Position numbers and translations under genes: made by a program. Positions 24,921 through 34,164 of a DNA stretch of 64,000 nucleotides are shown here, piece after piece. Source of the stretch: RHLJ01 sp048058975 (lineage in GTDB: Bacteria; Bacteroidota; Rhodothermia; Balneolales; Balneolaceae); NCBI GenBank assembly GCA_048058975.1, contig JBLLNP010000005.1, forward strand, positions 62,001-126,000, read 5' to 3'. Each line of letters begins with the position of its first letter. Position 1 is the stretch's first letter. The notes below the pieces were generated by a model that was not told the DNA's origin, did no database searches, and worked only from the letters and a program-made list of their open reading frames with translations.

Positions 24921-26561
24921 ATGAGGAAAATATTTTCAAAGCCGGGATTACTGGTTCTTTTAGCGGTTCTTGGAATCAGCACAGTAGCATTTCAGGTCAC
25001 CGACATTTACTTCCTCATTAAAAAGAACTTTTCCATTTTCAGTAAGGCCTATGAAAATGTGGCTTTAGAATACGTGGATGAAGTGGATCCTGAAGTTTTG
25101 ATGCGTAATGGCATGGAAGCAATGCTCGAAACGCTTGATCCCTACACAGTTTTTTACAACGAATCACAGAATGAACAGGCCGAAATTTTTTCAAGAAGCA
25201 ATTATGCAGGGGTTGGGATTGACGCTGGTTTCAGAGACGGTGAGGTTGTGGTTGTTGCTCCAACAGAAGGCGGGCCGGCCGATGAAAAAGGAGTTCGTGC
25301 CGGAGATGTAATTATCGCGATTGATGGTGTTTCAACCGAAGGCTTGCTACCTGAAGAAGTGCAAAATCTCACAATGGGAGAAATTGGTTCCACTCTTATT
25401 CTAACAATAAACCGATTTGGATTAGACCAACCCATTGATTTTGAACTTACGCGAGCAAGTATTGAAATCAATAATGTTACCCATATAACTAACCTTGGCG
25501 CTCAGAATCAGTTTGGGTACATTCGACTTGCACAATTCGGAGTAAACTCAGCTAACGAAATCAGAACGGCAATCGAAGAATTAGCTTCAGGAAATAATCT
25601 TGAAGGGTTAGTACTCGATTTAAGAGACAATCCCGGTGGGATACTCCAGGAAGCAGTAGCTATCATCGATAAATTTGTTGAGCCGGGAATTACTGTTGTA
25701 GAAACCAGGGGAAGAATCCAGGAATACAACTCAGCATACGAAACCCGTGAGCCTGTAATGTTCAATAAACCTGTTGTTGTGTTAATGAATGGCGGGAGTG
25801 CCAGTGCATCAGAAGTGGTAGCCGGCGCACTTCAGGATTTAGACAGGGCGGTTATTCTGGGAGAAACAAGTTTTGGAAAAGGTCTGGTTCAAATCGTGAA
25901 ACCTATGCCGTACAACACATCCATGAAAATCACGATTTCGAGATATTATACACCCAGTGGGCGCAGTATCCAGTCTTTGGCATATACTCATCAGGCTCGG
26001 AACGCCTCAGTCTCGCGACAGGAAACAGCAAACCGGATATTTAAAACCAGGAATGGGAGAGATGTGAAAGAAGGAAGAGGCATTGAACCCGATGTGTTTT
26101 CAGGCACCACAATTCCGGGACTACTGGAAATTTCCCTTATTCAAGATGGTGCTTATTTTGATTTTGCTACACAATTTGAGTCTCAGAACACCTCATTTGA
26201 AGCTGATCAACTCCCCGATAGGATTTTCGAAGATTTTAAAGCTTTTCTAAGTGAAACCGGTTTCGATTACCAAACAGATTCTGAATTGTTACTACAAGAG
26301 CTGGAAGCAAAACATCAGAGCGATGAGGTAAAAGCTAATATTGAGGCAATACGCGCTGTAATTCAAGAAGAAAAAGAAAAAGCTTTTTCATCGAATGAGC
26401 AACAAATCAGGAAGAGCTTATTTCTGGAACTAGTATCAAGATATAAAGGGCAAACTCAGCAAAGGGAAGCTGCTTTACGTTTTGATGATCAACTCGAAGA
26501 AGCACTCAATTTATTGTCTAATTCAAATCAGATATCTTCCATTCTGAGTGAAATGAGATAA
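24921..26561 (+). CDS. S41 family C-terminal processing peptidase (CtpA-like)
   Basis: 546 residues. N-terminal signal or anchor segment about 8-25 (LLVLLAVLGISTVAF); PDZ domain about 92-175 (AGVGIDAGFRDGEVVVVAP, GVRAGDVIIAIDG); S41 domain about 195-385 (LRDNPGGILQEAV, GGSASASEVVAGAL, GETSFGKGLVQ). By spacing to the Tsp/CtpA dyad, the nucleophile is S295 and the base K320. It degrades or trims periplasmic proteins with non-polar C-termini. The C-terminal about 150 residues are Glu/Gln-rich helices. Its TAA overlaps the next ATG by one base, giving translational coupling to the PHP gene. Confidence 0.95.
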   Translation: MRKIFSKPGLLVLLAVLGISTVAFQVTDIYFLIKKNFSIFSKAYENVALEYVDEVDPEVLMRNGMEAMLETLDPYTVFYNESQNEQAEIFSRSNYAGVGIDAGFRDGEVVVVAPTEGGPADEKGVRAGDVIIAIDGVSTEGLLPEEVQNLTMGEIGSTLILTINRFGLDQPIDFELTRASIEINNVTHITNLGAQNQFGYIRLAQFGVNSANEIRTAIEELASGNNLEGLVLDLRDNPGGILQEAVAIIDKFVEPGITVVETRGRIQEYNSAYETREPVMFNKPVVVLMNGGSASASEVVAGALQDLDRAVILGETSFGKGLVQIVKPMPYNTSMKITISRYYTPSGRSIQSLAYTHQARNASVSRQETANRIFKTRNGRDVKEGRGIEPDVFSGTTIPGLLEISLIQDGAYFDFATQFESQNTSFEADQLPDRIFEDFKAFLSETGFDYQTDSELLLQELEAKHQSDEVKANIEAIRAVIQEEKEKAFSSNEQQIRKSLFLELVSRYKGQTQQREAALRFDDQLEEALNLLSNSNQISSILSEMR

Positions 26562-27412
26562 TGCTCCCAAAAGCTGACCTCCATATTCATACAACCTGTT
26601 CTGATGGACGACTTCTTCCTGAGGAAGCTGTAGAAATAGCTCATCAAAGAAAATTAAGAGCATTATCAATTACGGATCACGACAGTTTTGAAGCCTATTT
26701 TCAGGCAGTAGATAAAGCAAATGAACTTGGAATAGAACTGATACCGGGAGTTGAGATAACCTGTTCGTTTAAGAATAAAGAGGCTCACATTCTGGCTTAT
26801 TACTTTGATGTTTCGACAGAATATTTTGCTGATTTTCTTAGGTCACAACGCGTAGCCCGTAGAAATCGAATCAAAGGAATTATTAAAACGCTAAATGATA
26901 CCGGTTTAGAGCTTGATTACGAAGAAGTACGTGCAGAGGCGAATGGAGCAAATATTGGTCGTCCTCATGTTGCGAAAGTACTCGTCGGAAAAGGATATGC
27001 CCGCAATCATAACGATGCTTTTGTGCGTTACCTGAGTACTGAACGGCTTGGTGAAATTAATAATACATATCCTGATTACAGGGAAGCCATCGAAATAGTG
27101 AGGAATATCGGTGGGGCTACTGTTTTAGCACATCCGGCAAAGCATTATACCGCAGATGAAATTAATGAGTTTGTTAAAGCGGGTATTGATGGACTCGAGT
27201 GTATCCATCCAAGCCATAACTTTGAACTTCAGAAGAAATACACAAAGATTGTGGAAGATCACGCATTGCTACTTACCGGTGGAAGTGACTATCATGGAGG
27301 GAAGGAAATGGCAGCCCGGCATCTTGGCGTTGTTTGTGTAGCTTACAAACATGTTGAAAAGATGAAGCGGATGACTGACCAAAGAAAGAATATGGTTGAA
27401 TTGAAGAAATAA
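26561..27412 (+). CDS. PHP-domain phosphoesterase (RNase AM / nucleoside bisphosphate phosphatase type)
   Basis: 283 residues, the usual length of the YciV/TrpH family. Metal-binding PHP motifs are visible: ADLHIHTTCSDG at the N-terminus, SITDHDSFE about 37-45, PGVEITCSF, GRPHVAKVL, VLAHPAKHY and GGSDYHGG near the C-terminus. Relatives hydrolyse 3',5'-nucleoside bisphosphates or trim RNA 5' ends. The start codon overlaps the stop of the S41 protease gene, and ribH begins 1 bp after its stop, so it sits inside an operon of mixed functions. Confidence 0.92.
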   Translation: MLPKADLHIHTTCSDGRLLPEEAVEIAHQRKLRALSITDHDSFEAYFQAVDKANELGIELIPGVEITCSFKNKEAHILAYYFDVSTEYFADFLRSQRVARRNRIKGIIKTLNDTGLELDYEEVRAEANGANIGRPHVAKVLVGKGYARNHNDAFVRYLSTERLGEINNTYPDYREAIEIVRNIGGATVLAHPAKHYTADEINEFVKAGIDGLECIHPSHNFELQKKYTKIVEDHALLLTGGSDYHGGKEMAARHLGVVCVAYKHVEKMKRMTDQRKNMVELKK

Positions 27413-27413
27413 T

Positions 27414-27887
27414 ATGAGCATGACTTTTGTAGATGAAAAAACCAGTGTAGAAGGAGCTAAAATCGGAATAGTGGTTTCAAGATGGAATTCCAGTATCACC
27501 GAAAAGATGCTGAGTGGAGCTCTGACTTCGTTAAAAGGAAATGGAATCAAAGACGAGGACATACTTGTAGTAAGATGCCCGGGTTCTTTTGAGATTCCTC
27601 TCGCCGTGCAAAATATTCTTGAGCATAAAGAAGTTGATGGAGTCATTGCATTAGGCGTGGTTATCCGTGGAGGAACCCCTCACTTCGAATATGTATGTGA
27701 TGCGGTAACTCAGGGTGTATTAGAATTGAACCTTAAATATCAAAAACCGGTAGCCTTTGGGGTATTAACAACCGATGATGTGAAGCAGGCTTTAGATCGC
27801 GCAGGAGAGAAAGGGAATAAAGGTGGAGAAGCGGCGTTAGCATTGCTTGAAATGATAAACATCAAACGAAATCTGACTGGTAATTAA
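27414..27887 (+). CDS. ribH: 6,7-dimethyl-8-ribityllumazine synthase
   Basis: 157 residues, normal size for the lumazine synthase subunit. It shows VSRWNSSITEKML at the substrate loop, VRCPGSFEIPLAVQ, and the catalytic-site stretch IRGGTPHFEYVCDAV with H90. It condenses ribityl-aminouracil with dihydroxybutanone phosphate in riboflavin synthesis. Two ATGs (27414 and 27420) could start it; the first is used. No other rib gene lies nearby, so the riboflavin genes are dispersed. Confidence 0.96.
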   Translation: MSMTFVDEKTSVEGAKIGIVVSRWNSSITEKMLSGALTSLKGNGIKDEDILVVRCPGSFEIPLAVQNILEHKEVDGVIALGVVIRGGTPHFEYVCDAVTQGVLELNLKYQKPVAFGVLTTDDVKQALDRAGEKGNKGGEAALALLEMINIKRNLTGN

Positions 27888-27958
27888 CCATACTTTACCT
27901 TGATTAAGGAGGTATAAAGCTCTAATTTTGGGAGCTTGAAAATCAGCCAAAGATCCTT

Positions 27959-28780
27959 TTGAAAGAGCTTACGCTTACAAATACAACCCAGACCGAAAAA
28001 GACAAGGAAACCCAGCTTCTGTTAAAAGAAAATGGAGAGATTCCTGAGCATATCGCTATTATTATGGATGGTAACGGGCGCTGGGCTAAAAGCAAGGGCA
28101 GCATTCGTTTACACGGTCATAAAGTTGGGGTTGATTCCGTTAGAGACATTACAGAAGCATGTGCTCAGCTTGGTGTTCAGTATTTGACCCTGTATGCATT
28201 TTCTACAGAAAACTGGGGCAGGCCTTCCGCAGAAGTTCGGGGATTAATGAGGCTTTTGGTTTCATCCCTTAGAAAAGAAGCAGATAACCTGCACGAAAAT
28301 AATATTCAGTTGGTTACCATTGGTCAGATGGATCGGTTCCCACAAGATTGCCAACAGCAGTTACAGGAAGCGATTGATCTCACCAAAGACAATACGAGGC
28401 TGCAACTTTGTCTAGCTTTAAGTTATTCAGGACGTTGGGATATTACCCAGGCTGTAAAAAAGATAGCCAATCATGTTAAAGAAGGTCGTTTGGATCCTGA
28501 GTTGATTAACGATCAGATGATAAGCGATCACCTTTCAACGGTAAATATCCCCGACCCGGATTTGATTATAAGAACTAGTGGAGAATATCGAATCAGTAAT
28601 TTCCTGCTTTGGCAGCTGGCGTACTCAGAATTATATATTACGCAACAATATTGGCCTGATTTTCGACGTAATGAACTCTATGAAGCAATCGCATCCTATC
28701 AAAAACGGGACAGAAGATTTGGAAAAGTTAAATTAGCGAAAGACGAAAAAGGCGACTCCTCCCGTTTACTCAAAAAATGA
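27959..28780 (+). CDS. uppS: Isoprenyl transferase (undecaprenyl diphosphate synthase)
   Basis: 273 residues. The cis-prenyltransferase signature IAIIMDGNGRWAKSKG contains catalytic D37; TLYAFSTENWGRP and the C-terminal DLIIRTSGEYRISNFLLWQ bind the diphosphates. It makes the C55 lipid carrier for peptidoglycan. The start is uncertain: no ATG lies ahead of the conserved core, and TTG at 27959 gives an N-terminal extension of normal length. The last 4 bases overlap the bamA start (ATGA), so the genes are translationally coupled in a uppS-bamA-ompH operon, common in this phylum. Confidence 0.95.
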   Translation: MKELTLTNTTQTEKDKETQLLLKENGEIPEHIAIIMDGNGRWAKSKGSIRLHGHKVGVDSVRDITEACAQLGVQYLTLYAFSTENWGRPSAEVRGLMRLLVSSLRKEADNLHENNIQLVTIGQMDRFPQDCQQQLQEAIDLTKDNTRLQLCLALSYSGRWDITQAVKKIANHVKEGRLDPELINDQMISDHLSTVNIPDPDLIIRTSGEYRISNFLLWQLAYSELYITQQYWPDFRRNELYEAIASYQKRDRRFGKVKLAKDEKGDSSRLLKK

Positions 28781-31263
28781 AAAATCTATCACTGGCTAAA
28801 TTAGGCGTGTTCACATTGTCGAAACGAATTTTACTTACCCTACTACTTTTAATTGGATCTGGCATAATCCTGGACGGAACTAAAGCCCAAGACTTTCAAA
28901 TTACAGATCCAACGCTGGAAATACCCCAGGAATACACCATTTCGGACCTTGAAATACGTGGAAATGATTACACAAGAGAGCAATTTATTATAAATGCGAG
29001 TTCTCTTACTCCCGGCTCTACTATTAATTACCCTGGAGACGATATCTCAGAAGCTATTAAACGTTTGTACCGGGTTGGACTATTTTCTGATGTAAAGGTT
29101 TTTATTTCAAATAAAACCACCACTACAATTAGCCTGGTTATTGAAGTAACTGAGCAACCTCGAATGCTTAAGTATGAAATTAACGGTGTAAAGAGATCTG
29201 AAAGACGAGATTTGAGGGATGAAATCAGGTTGTTAGCTGGAACAGCAATTACCGATGCAAACATAGCTCAGGCTAAAAAAGAGATAGATAAGTTTTATAG
29301 AGAAAAAGGGCTCTGGTTCACAGAGGTTGAAACCAGTATAAAACCTTCTGATGTAGAGAATCGCTCGATTCTTGTTTTTGATGTAAAGAGGGGAAGGAAA
29401 CTTGAAGTAAAAGACATCCAGTTTTTTGGGGCAGATTCCTACTCAGACAGAAAGTTACGTAAGAAAATAAAACCTCTTAAGGAAGATGCCTGGTGGAAAT
29501 TCCTGGGAAAGAAAACTTTTAAAGAAGAGGGTTTTGAAGAGGGAAAAGAAAAAGTCCTCACTTTTTATAGAAATAATGGATACACCGATGTAAGAATAAC
29601 CTCAGACTCAGTTTGGGTGTTTGATTATGATGGTGACAAAAATGGGATTAAGGTCCGCGTAAATATTGAGGAAGGCCCGCAATATAAAATCAGAAATATT
29701 ACCTGGGATGGAAATACTGTTTATACCGACGACCAACTATCTCAATCTTTAGGTTTTGAAAAAGGCGATGTTTTTAACGAAGAGAAGTATGAGCAGAACC
29801 TGAACTTTAATAGAAATTCGACAGATATAAACAGTTTATATCAGAATGTTGGTTACCTGTTTTTTCAGGCAGTTCCAACCATAACTAAAGTTGGAGAAGA
29901 TTCTCTTGATATACACTTTGATTTGTATGAAGACGAAATTGCTACAATCAGGAGGGTTTCATTTTCTGGAAATACCAATACTCACGATGATGTGGTAAGA
30001 AGAACCCTGCGAACAGTTCCTGGAAATACATACAGCCGGGAGGCGATAGTTCGTTCTATCCGCGAATTGAGTACTTTGGGATATTTTGATCCTCAAAACA
30101 TTACTCCTGATGTGATTCCATCCCCGCAAACTAAAGAAGTAGATGTTTCCTTCATGCTCGATGAATCTCAAAGTACCAGTAACTTTGAATTTTCAGGTGG
30201 TTATGGTGGGCGTTCTATTGGGGCAATTATTTCAGCCCGACTTAATTTCAATAATTTTTCTCTGAAAAGAGCTGTAGAAGGTGATTTTACTCCATTTCCT
30301 TCTGGTGATGGTCAAACACTTTCTTTAGGTGTTCAGGTTACCGGAACCGGTTACCAAAGTTATAGCTTTGGCTTCGTAGAACCTTGGTTAAATGGTAAGC
30401 CAACCTCGCTGGGGGTAAACTTGTCCTACAACTTTATTCGTTACCGTGGATTTGATGAACGAAACAAGCTGTTTTCAGCCAGTATTTCTTTGGGTAAGAG
30501 ACTAAAGTGGCCGGATGATTATTTTTCTACCAGAAGTGTTTTAAGTTATCAGCTTTACGATGTAGCTGGTTCTACTTCGTTCCTGGCCGAGGGAACCTCA
30601 AGCATTATTTCGATAAGGCAAGTATTGGAAAGAAACTCATTGGACAATTTCATTTCTCCAAATAGCGGATCTAAGTTTACTTTGTCAGGAGAAATCGCCC
30701 CTCCGTTACCTGGGTTTACGGAGTATTATAAAATCAAAACCAATTTCCAGCACCATGTTCCTATTGTCGATAAACTGGTGTTAACAAGTCAGGCTGATTA
30801 CGGTTTTATTGGATATTTAACTAACGATCGCAGAAGTGATTTCCAAAAGTTTTTGGTTGGTGGAACACAACTACAACAACGTCAAAGTTTCCTGTATGAT
30901 AACATTGACTTGAGGGGATATCCAGGAGGATTGGGAGAAAGCATTGCTCCTTTTGAAGACGGAAGACAGGTAGGTGGTCGTATTTATGCGAAATACTCTA
31001 TGGAACTCAGATACCCAGCAGTAAGTACTGAGCAATTACAGTTGATTCCTTATGTTTTCTTTGACGCGGGTAATTCATACGCTGAGTTTTCTGATTTCGA
31101 TCCATTTAATTTAAAGCGTTCTGTAGGTTTTGGAACCCGTTTATTCTTGCCGGTTCTTGGATTGGTTGATTTAAGTTACGGTTACAGACTGGATGGAATT
31201 GAAGGTACTTCAGTACAACCCGGTGAGTGGGAATTTTTATTCAACATAGGAGCACCTTTCTAA
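28777..31263 (+). CDS. bamA: Outer membrane protein assembly factor BamA
   Basis: 828 residues. A signal segment ends about residue 38 (GTKAQ). Five POTRA repeats are expected at about 50-435 (ISDLEIRGNDYTREQFI, LEVKDIQFFGADSYSDRK, YKIRNITWDGNTVYTDDQ, ATIRRVSFSGNTNTHDDVV). The Omp85 barrel follows to the C-terminus, including the lid-loop type motif RGYPGG and a final aromatic (NIGAPF). It inserts beta-barrel proteins into the outer membrane. It overlaps uppS by 4 nt and the first OmpH gene by 1 nt. Confidence 0.96.
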   Translation: MKNLSLAKLGVFTLSKRILLTLLLLIGSGIILDGTKAQDFQITDPTLEIPQEYTISDLEIRGNDYTREQFIINASSLTPGSTINYPGDDISEAIKRLYRVGLFSDVKVFISNKTTTTISLVIEVTEQPRMLKYEINGVKRSERRDLRDEIRLLAGTAITDANIAQAKKEIDKFYREKGLWFTEVETSIKPSDVENRSILVFDVKRGRKLEVKDIQFFGADSYSDRKLRKKIKPLKEDAWWKFLGKKTFKEEGFEEGKEKVLTFYRNNGYTDVRITSDSVWVFDYDGDKNGIKVRVNIEEGPQYKIRNITWDGNTVYTDDQLSQSLGFEKGDVFNEEKYEQNLNFNRNSTDINSLYQNVGYLFFQAVPTITKVGEDSLDIHFDLYEDEIATIRRVSFSGNTNTHDDVVRRTLRTVPGNTYSREAIVRSIRELSTLGYFDPQNITPDVIPSPQTKEVDVSFMLDESQSTSNFEFSGGYGGRSIGAIISARLNFNNFSLKRAVEGDFTPFPSGDGQTLSLGVQVTGTGYQSYSFGFVEPWLNGKPTSLGVNLSYNFIRYRGFDERNKLFSASISLGKRLKWPDDYFSTRSVLSYQLYDVAGSTSFLAEGTSSIISIRQVLERNSLDNFISPNSGSKFTLSGEIAPPLPGFTEYYKIKTNFQHHVPIVDKLVLTSQADYGFIGYLTNDRRSDFQKFLVGGTQLQQRQSFLYDNIDLRGYPGGLGESIAPFEDGRQVGGRIYAKYSMELRYPAVSTEQLQLIPYVFFDAGNSYAEFSDFDPFNLKRSVGFGTRLFLPVLGLVDLSYGYRLDGIEGTSVQPGEWEFLFNIGAPF

Positions 31264-31796
31264 TGAAAAAGTCGGCCTTAATGTTTGCTTTTCTTTTGAT
31301 ATTCGGAATAAACCTACAAGTTCAGGGGCAGGATCAAAAAATAGGTTATTTCGAATCTGAAGTTATTCTGGCTCAGATTCCTGAGTATAATGGTATCGAG
31401 CAACGGCTTCAGCTTTTAAGTGATGGATGGCAACAAGAGCTTGATGAGTTGGACGCTGAAATTGAAGCGTTAGAGGAAGACTACAAAGCCAAGGAAATTT
31501 TATATACAGAAGAAATTCGCGAGCAAAAAAGAAATGAAATAAGACAAAAGAAACAGGCCCGCGATACGTTTCTAAATCAGAAATTTGGTCCGCAAGGAGA
31601 ATACTTTCAAAATCAAAGGGATTTATTGGAACCTATTCAACGCCAGATATTCACAGCGCTACGTACAGTAGCACAAAAACAGGGATTTGATTTCGTGTTC
31701 GATCGTTCAGGAGATATCTATATGGTTTATGCCAGAGGAGAATGGAATTTGAACGAAGCAATTTTATTGGAACTCGGAATCGAAGTAGATAAGTAA
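31263..31796 (+). CDS. OmpH/Skp family periplasmic chaperone 1
   Basis: The frame opens at 31227, but the start taken is the ATG at 31263, which overlaps the bamA TAA (TAATG) and gives a clean signal peptide MKKSALMFAFLLIFGINLQVQGQ. The 177-residue product has the OmpH pattern: a short strand (KIGYFESEVILAQIPEY), a long charged coiled coil about 50-125, and a C-terminal strand (FDFVFDRSGDIYMVYA). Skp-type trimers hold unfolded outer-membrane proteins for BamA. First of three tandem paralogues. Confidence 0.9.
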   Translation: MKKSALMFAFLLIFGINLQVQGQDQKIGYFESEVILAQIPEYNGIEQRLQLLSDGWQQELDELDAEIEALEEDYKAKEILYTEEIREQKRNEIRQKKQARDTFLNQKFGPQGEYFQNQRDLLEPIQRQIFTALRTVAQKQGFDFVFDRSGDIYMVYARGEWNLNEAILLELGIEVDK

Positions 31797-31838
31797 TTTA
31801 AACCAATAAGCGGTAATTTCCGCCAAAGTAACAAAGAC

Positions 31839-32357
31839 ATGAAGAAGTATTACACAGCAGTTTTATTAGCTGCTCTAGTTAGCATATCTGCTAATGCTCA
31901 AGTTAAAATCGGGTATATGAACCCTGCTGAAGTGCTGTCACAGCTCGACCAGATAGCAACAATAGATCAGGAGATTGAAAAACTTGTTGAGACCAGAGAT
32001 GCAGACCTTATTGCAAAATCTACTCAACTACAGCAAGACCTGGCTATCTATCAGGAAGGAATGGCAGTTCTTTCGGCTGAAGCTCGTGCTGCAAAAGAGC
32101 AGGAATTACTCGACAGAAATACAGACCTTGAGCAGGAACGAGAAACTTACCTGAATGAGATCAGACAAAAACGGCTGCAAATGATGGCGCCAATTCTGGA
32201 AGAAATGGACAACGCAATCAAGTCTGTTGCTACAGAAATGGGATTGGATTTGGTATTGAATGAAAGCACTTCTTATGGAGACGCCATTGTATTTTACTCC
32301 AGTGAAGAAAGGCTAAATATAACTCAGCAAGTAATTGATCTATTAAAGACTGAATAA
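31839..32357 (+). CDS. OmpH/Skp family periplasmic chaperone 2
   Basis: 172 residues: signal peptide 1-20 (ISANAQ), strand VKIGYMNPAEVLSQL, coiled coil about 45-125, C-terminal LDLVLNESTSYGDAIVFY. Shorter and less basic than copy 1, and close to copy 3 in the terminal motif. Its TAA overlaps the start of copy 3 by one base. Confidence 0.92.
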   Translation: MKKYYTAVLLAALVSISANAQVKIGYMNPAEVLSQLDQIATIDQEIEKLVETRDADLIAKSTQLQQDLAIYQEGMAVLSAEARAAKEQELLDRNTDLEQERETYLNEIRQKRLQMMAPILEEMDNAIKSVATEMGLDLVLNESTSYGDAIVFYSSEERLNITQQVIDLLKTE

Positions 32358-32938
32358 TGAAATTGAAAAAACACTACATGAATAATAAAATGATACAACG
32401 AATAAATACCCTTTTTATCACTGCTCTTATTGTTTTGGGAGCCAACAGTGTGGTACAAGCTCAAAGTGAAGAACTAAAAATCGGATACGTGAGTCCACAG
32501 GCTATCTTACAGAATATGCCAGAAATGAAAGCCGTGCAACAAAGGCTTCAAAATTTTACTGCACGAAAGCAACAAGAGCTAACTCAGAAAGAACAGGCAT
32601 TTCAGTCAGAAGTAGCTGCTTATCAACAAAAGGTAGGAGTGATCTCTGCAGAAGCTCAGGCTCAGGAAGAGCAAAGACTTGGTCAACTACAAAACGAGTT
32701 GCTTCAGGCTCAGCAAACTGCAGAGCAGGAACTTCAGGCTAAAAGAACAGAATTATTGGGTCCGTTATTAGAACAGATCGGTAACGCAATTGATGCTGTT
32801 GCACAAAGAATGGGGCTAGGTTATGTGCTTAACACTACAACCAGTACCGGAGACCTTGTAATTCTATATGCTTCAGAAGACTTTCAGTCTAAATATGACA
32901 TTACCCAAGCTGTAATGGACGAATTGGGGATGTTTTAA
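32357..32938 (+). CDS. OmpH/Skp family periplasmic chaperone 3
   Basis: 193 residues. The signal peptide is unusually long if the first ATG is used (MKLKKHYMNNKMIQRINTLF through VVQAQ); the ATGs at codons 8 and 12 would give a more standard length, but the first one has the TAATG overlap with copy 2. The mature part has the OmpH strand IGYVSPQAILQNMPEM, a Gln-rich coiled coil about 60-140, and GYVLNTTTSTGDLVILYAS. Last gene of the uppS-bamA operon, followed by a terminator. Confidence 0.92.
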   Translation: MKLKKHYMNNKMIQRINTLFITALIVLGANSVVQAQSEELKIGYVSPQAILQNMPEMKAVQQRLQNFTARKQQELTQKEQAFQSEVAAYQQKVGVISAEAQAQEEQRLGQLQNELLQAQQTAEQELQAKRTELLGPLLEQIGNAIDAVAQRMGLGYVLNTTTSTGDLVILYASEDFQSKYDITQAVMDELGMF

Positions 32939-32961
32939 GGAAACATCCTCAACCGAATTTG

Positions 32962-32993
32962 AAAGCCCGCTCAGAAATGAACGGGCTTTTTTT
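32962..32993 (+). terminator. Rho-independent terminator of the uppS-bamA-ompH operon
   Basis: Stem AAAGCCCG (32962-32969) with CGGGCTTT (32982-32989), 12-nt loop, seven T residues at 32987-32993. It ends at the 3' border of the convergent VWA gene. Confidence 0.9.
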
Positions 32994-34104
32994 ATCTCAC
33001 ATTCTTTTTTCTGTTTTGGATATAATCTTCGAAAATATATCCTCCAAGATCGTCCAGAGAAGCAAAATATGCCTTTCCTTTATTGGCTTCGGTCATCTCT
33101 CGAACAAAACTTTGCAGGTAAGGATCACGGGCGATCATAAACGTAGTGATGTTGATTTTATCTCTTCGGCACTTTACGGCTTCATCCAGTACTTTATTTA
33201 CAATTTTTCTGTCCAGCCCAAAGCTGTTTTTATATAATCTCCCATTTTCAAACATGCAGGATGGTTTTCCGTCAGTAATCATAAAAATTTGCTTGTTCGC
33301 GTATTTTCGCCGTTGCAATATATGGCGAGCTACTTCAAGGCCTTGTTTTGTATTGGTGTGATATGGGCCGACTTTAAGATAGGGGAGATCTTCTACTGAA
33401 ATCTGCCATGCTTCATTCCCAAACGCAACGATATCCAGAGAATCTTTGGCATAATTATTCATGATCAATTCTGAAAGAGCCATAGCTACTTTTTTGGCGG
33501 GTGTAATTCGATCTTCACCATATAAAATCATGGAATGGCTCAGGTCTATTAACAACACCGTGGCTACCGAAGTGTAATGATCGGTTTCATACACCTGTAG
33601 GTCATCTTCCTGGAGATCAAAACTATCTAATGAACTATGATGTAGCATATTCAGCATGGTATTTACGCTGTCTATCTGGCCAACATCATCATTTTTGTTC
33701 CATCTTCTGGTTTCCGGTTGTCTCTCAAGCCCCCTTCCTGAATGTTGAGTTTTATGATTTCCAAGTCCACCTTTTTCAAGATTTTTGAATACTTCTTCCA
33801 GGGATTTTTTTCTGAGGCTTCGTTCTGTTTTTTTTGTCATACTCAACTGACCATTACTTCCTCCATCATCCAGATAACCTCTTTCTTTCAACTCATTGAT
33901 GAAGTCTCCGATAGAATAATCGTCCTCAAACTGGTCGGTGATTTTATATTCCTTATCAAGTTCAGTTAGCCAGCGAATAGATTGAGCTACATCGCCGCTG
34001 GAAATAGTGAGAAGCTGCTGAAATAAGTCCCAAAGAGTATCGAATGAGTTTTTGCCTCTAGTTGAGTTAAAACGTTCATCCCATTCGAAATACTTAAAAT
34101 TCAT
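32992..34104 (-). CDS. VWA-domain protein
   Basis: 370 residues, cytoplasmic (no signal peptide). N-terminal about 170 residues are helical and charged, with no known domain (FNSTRGKNSFDTLWDLFQQL, GLGNHKTQHSGRGLERQPETR). Residues about 178-360 are a von Willebrand A domain with an intact MIDAS motif DLSHS at 187-191, followed by VAFGNEAWQ and MITDGKPS. Such proteins usually work with a MoxR/ChlI-type AAA ATPase in metal insertion or complex assembly, but no ATPase gene is adjacent. The role is unknown. Convergent with the OmpH operon and divergent from rnhB. Confidence 0.85.
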   Translation of the reverse strand: MNFKYFEWDERFNSTRGKNSFDTLWDLFQQLLTISSGDVAQSIRWLTELDKEYKITDQFEDDYSIGDFINELKERGYLDDGGSNGQLSMTKKTERSLRKKSLEEVFKNLEKGGLGNHKTQHSGRGLERQPETRRWNKNDDVGQIDSVNTMLNMLHHSSLDSFDLQEDDLQVYETDHYTSVATVLLIDLSHSMILYGEDRITPAKKVAMALSELIMNNYAKDSLDIVAFGNEAWQISVEDLPYLKVGPYHTNTKQGLEVARHILQRRKYANKQIFMITDGKPSCMFENGRLYKNSFGLDRKIVNKVLDEAVKCRRDKINITTFMIARDPYLQSFVREMTEANKGKAYFASLDDLGGYIFEDYIQNRKKNVR

Positions 34105-34164
34105 ATATACTTTGTTTAATAAAAAAGAATAGAAGTTTTAGCCAAACAGTTCCATAATAAAAAA

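Noticed and set aside
27906..27913. AAGGAGGT, a perfect Shine-Dalgarno sequence upstream of uppS
   Set aside because: It lies 45 nt before the TTG start of uppS; the nearest start in range (TTG 27928) stops after three codons. Probably chance or part of a small hairpin.
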